NCBI GenBank assembly: GCA_947628245.1
Contig: CANQZH010000066.1
Span: 1 to 6,793 of the forward strand
DNA from: an uncultured Bacilli bacterium
GTDB taxonomy: Bacteria; Bacillota_I; Bacilli_A; RF39; UBA660
Reading direction: 5' to 3'
Length of the DNA stretch: 6,793 nucleotides
Shown here: piece by piece, positions 5,977 to 6,793 of the stretch
Layout of the letters: each line of letters opens with the position of its first letter
Numbering within the stretch: the stretch's first letter is position 1
Program-made: the position numbers and the translations under genes
The notes under the pieces: generated by a model
What the model was told of the DNA's origin: nothing
Seen by the model: only the letters and a program-made list of their open reading frames with translations
Database searches by the model: none

Positions 5977-6047
5977 CTTCAAGTTTAATTTTAAATTAAA
6001 TTAGAAAATAGTAAATCGTTTTTAGGTTTAATTGATTAAACTTGAAG
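5977..6047 (-). repeat. 13-bp perfect inverted repeat overlapping the lipoprotein RBS
   Basis: CTTCAAGTTTAAT at 5977-5989 and its exact reverse complement at 6035-6047 are separated by 45 nt. On the minus-strand RNA the downstream arm ends in GAAG, the first bases of the ribosome binding site GAAGGAAG, so pairing would partly hide it. The upstream arm can pair instead with an adjacent element: GTTTAAT (6026-6032) and ATTAAAC (6035-6041) form a 7-bp hairpin with a 2-nt loop. The two pairings exclude each other, which is the layout of a possible RNA switch. As DNA it could equally be a protein-binding site. A weak promoter (TTTACT, 16 nt, TAAAAT at 5993-5988) inside the repeat would produce a transcript lacking the upstream arm. 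No U-tract follows either hairpin, so it is not an ordinary terminator. Confidence 0.6.
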
Positions 6048-6052
6048 TTGAA

Positions 6053-6793
6053 TTAGTTTCTAGCACAGCCATCAACTTGTAAAATGACACCAGTTATGTA
6101 ACTTGCGAGGTCACTTGCTAAAAACATAAATGCATTGGCAATGTCAGAGGGAAGACCAATTCGACCAAGAGGAATAGTTTTTATTAATGGTTCAATTACT
6201 TCTTTAGGAAGATTACTTACCATATCCGTTTTAATAATACCAGGAGCTACAGCATTAACACGAATGTTAAAAGGAGCTAATTCACGAGCTAAAGATTTAG
6301 TTAAACCATTAACCGCAAATTTACTAGCAGGGTAAGCAACACCTGATGGTTGACCATAAATACTAACTAAAGAGCTAGTATTTAGGATAACGCCTTTTTC
6401 TTCTTTTTTCATATATTTGCAAACAGCTTTAGTAACATTAAACATTGCTACTAAATTTAAATCAACAACTTTTTCAAAATCACTAGTTGAAGTATCTTCA
6501 ATTTTTTGATTAGCAGAGATTCCAGCATTATTAATAAGAATATCAAGATGTTTAAATTTAGAATATATTTCGATAATAGTTTTTTCTACTTCATTATAAT
6601 CTAATAAATTAGGATAGTAACCTATTGCATCATAATCTTCAGCTTTAAGTTTAGAAAGAGCTTCATCAACAGTTTCCTTTTTACTACCAAAAATAATAAC
6701 ATTAGCATTAGCCTCACAAAAACTTAAAGCAGTTTCATAGCCAATACCTCTAGTTCCCCCAGTTATAATTACAACTTTATCTTTAAAATCAAA
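6053..6793 (-). CDS. Short-chain dehydrogenase/reductase, FabG-like (5' end just outside the window)
   Basis: An NAD(P)-dependent oxidoreductase of the classical SDR family. The frame is open from the window edge at 6793 (first residues FDFKDKVVIITGG) to TAA at 6055-6053, giving 246 visible residues. FabG-type proteins are about 245 long and often begin M-x-x-x-x-K, so probably only the initiator codon is missing. The ATG at 6445 is internal and would remove the cofactor site. Motifs, numbered from the first visible residue, are the Rossmann TGGTRGIG (11-18), NNAG (88-91), Asn113, and catalytic Ser141, Tyr154 and Lys158 (YPASK), then NAVAPGIIKTDM (180-191). Basic residues after the second strand (SKK, 37-39) and Arg15 favour NADP(H), which is inference. 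3-oxoacyl-ACP reductase is the nearest guess, but there is no fatty acid synthesis neighbour, and SDR substrates cannot be read from sequence alone. The C-terminus DGCARN has Cys where FabG commonly has Gly. Confidence 0.9.
   Translation of the reverse strand, partial: FDFKDKVVIITGGTRGIGYETALSFCEANANVIIFGSKKETVDEALSKLKAEDYDAIGYYPNLLDYNEVEKTIIEIYSKFKHLDILINNAGISANQKIEDTSTSDFEKVVDLNLVAMFNVTKAVCKYMKKEEKGVILNTSSLVSIYGQPSGVAYPASKFAVNGLTKSLARELAPFNIRVNAVAPGIIKTDMVSNLPKEVIEPLIKTIPLGRIGLPSDIANAFMFLASDLASYITGVILQVDGCARN

Noticed and set aside
6135..6335. A 66-codon plus-strand open frame inside the SDR gene.
   Set aside because: It is antisense to the catalytic region of the SDR and has no recognisable product.
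6053..6445. The SDR read as a 130-residue protein starting at the ATG at 6445.
   Set aside because: The same frame continues without a stop to 6793 and encodes the Rossmann glycine motif and NNAG, so that ATG is internal.

Overview
The window is AT-rich (roughly a quarter to 30 % G+C by eye) and every supported gene lies on the minus strand, packed with short gaps. The gene set (tilS, a frameshifted prfB, YitT-family, DUF362, Bax inhibitor-1, a lipoprotein), the AAGGAGG-type ribosome binding sites and the sigma-A-like promoters point to a low-GC Bacillota bacterium. Composition and the small-genome look suggest a Bacilli clade near the Mollicutes, such as RF39-like gut bacteria; that placement is inference. 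UGA is a real stop here: it ends the YitT-family gene and it is the regulated codon inside prfB. Mycoplasma-type recoding of UGA to Trp is therefore excluded.

In the direction of transcription (high to low coordinates), the layout is as follows. (1) 6793-6053: a short-chain dehydrogenase/reductase resembling FabG, lacking probably only its first codon at the window edge. (2) 6052-5966: an intergenic stretch with a perfect 13-bp inverted repeat whose downstream arm runs into the ribosome binding site of the next gene. (3) 5965-5300: a thioredoxin-fold lipoprotein with a CPWC site. (4) 5238-4591: a Bax inhibitor-1/YetJ-type membrane protein with its own promoter and an intrinsic terminator. (5) 4502-3627: a DUF362 protein with a cysteine cluster, closed by a terminator whose stem starts inside the stop codon. 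(6) 3539-2462: prfB (release factor 2), with its own promoter and the classical programmed +1 frameshift, followed 3 nt later by a YitT-family membrane protein (2458-1613). (7) 1612-1377: no intact gene. The minus strand carries what looks like a decayed small gene, possibly HPr-like, broken by at least four in-frame stops. (8) 1376-12: a strong promoter and tilS, whose 3' end carries the ribosome binding site of a further gene that starts at position 10 and runs out of the window.

Transcription units inferred from the signals: SDR to lipoprotein (perhaps reading into the Bax inhibitor gene, since no terminator was seen), Bax inhibitor alone, DUF362 alone, prfB-yitT, and tilS with its downstream gene. 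Two units concern translation: tilS sets AUA decoding, and prfB controls UGA termination by autoregulation. The other genes are envelope or redox functions without an evident shared pathway. No mobile element, CRISPR array, tRNA or rRNA was seen. The best candidates for a second look are the decayed HPr-like gene, the RBS-overlapping inverted repeat, and the prfB frameshift, which shortens the apparent prfB reading frame if it is not recognised.
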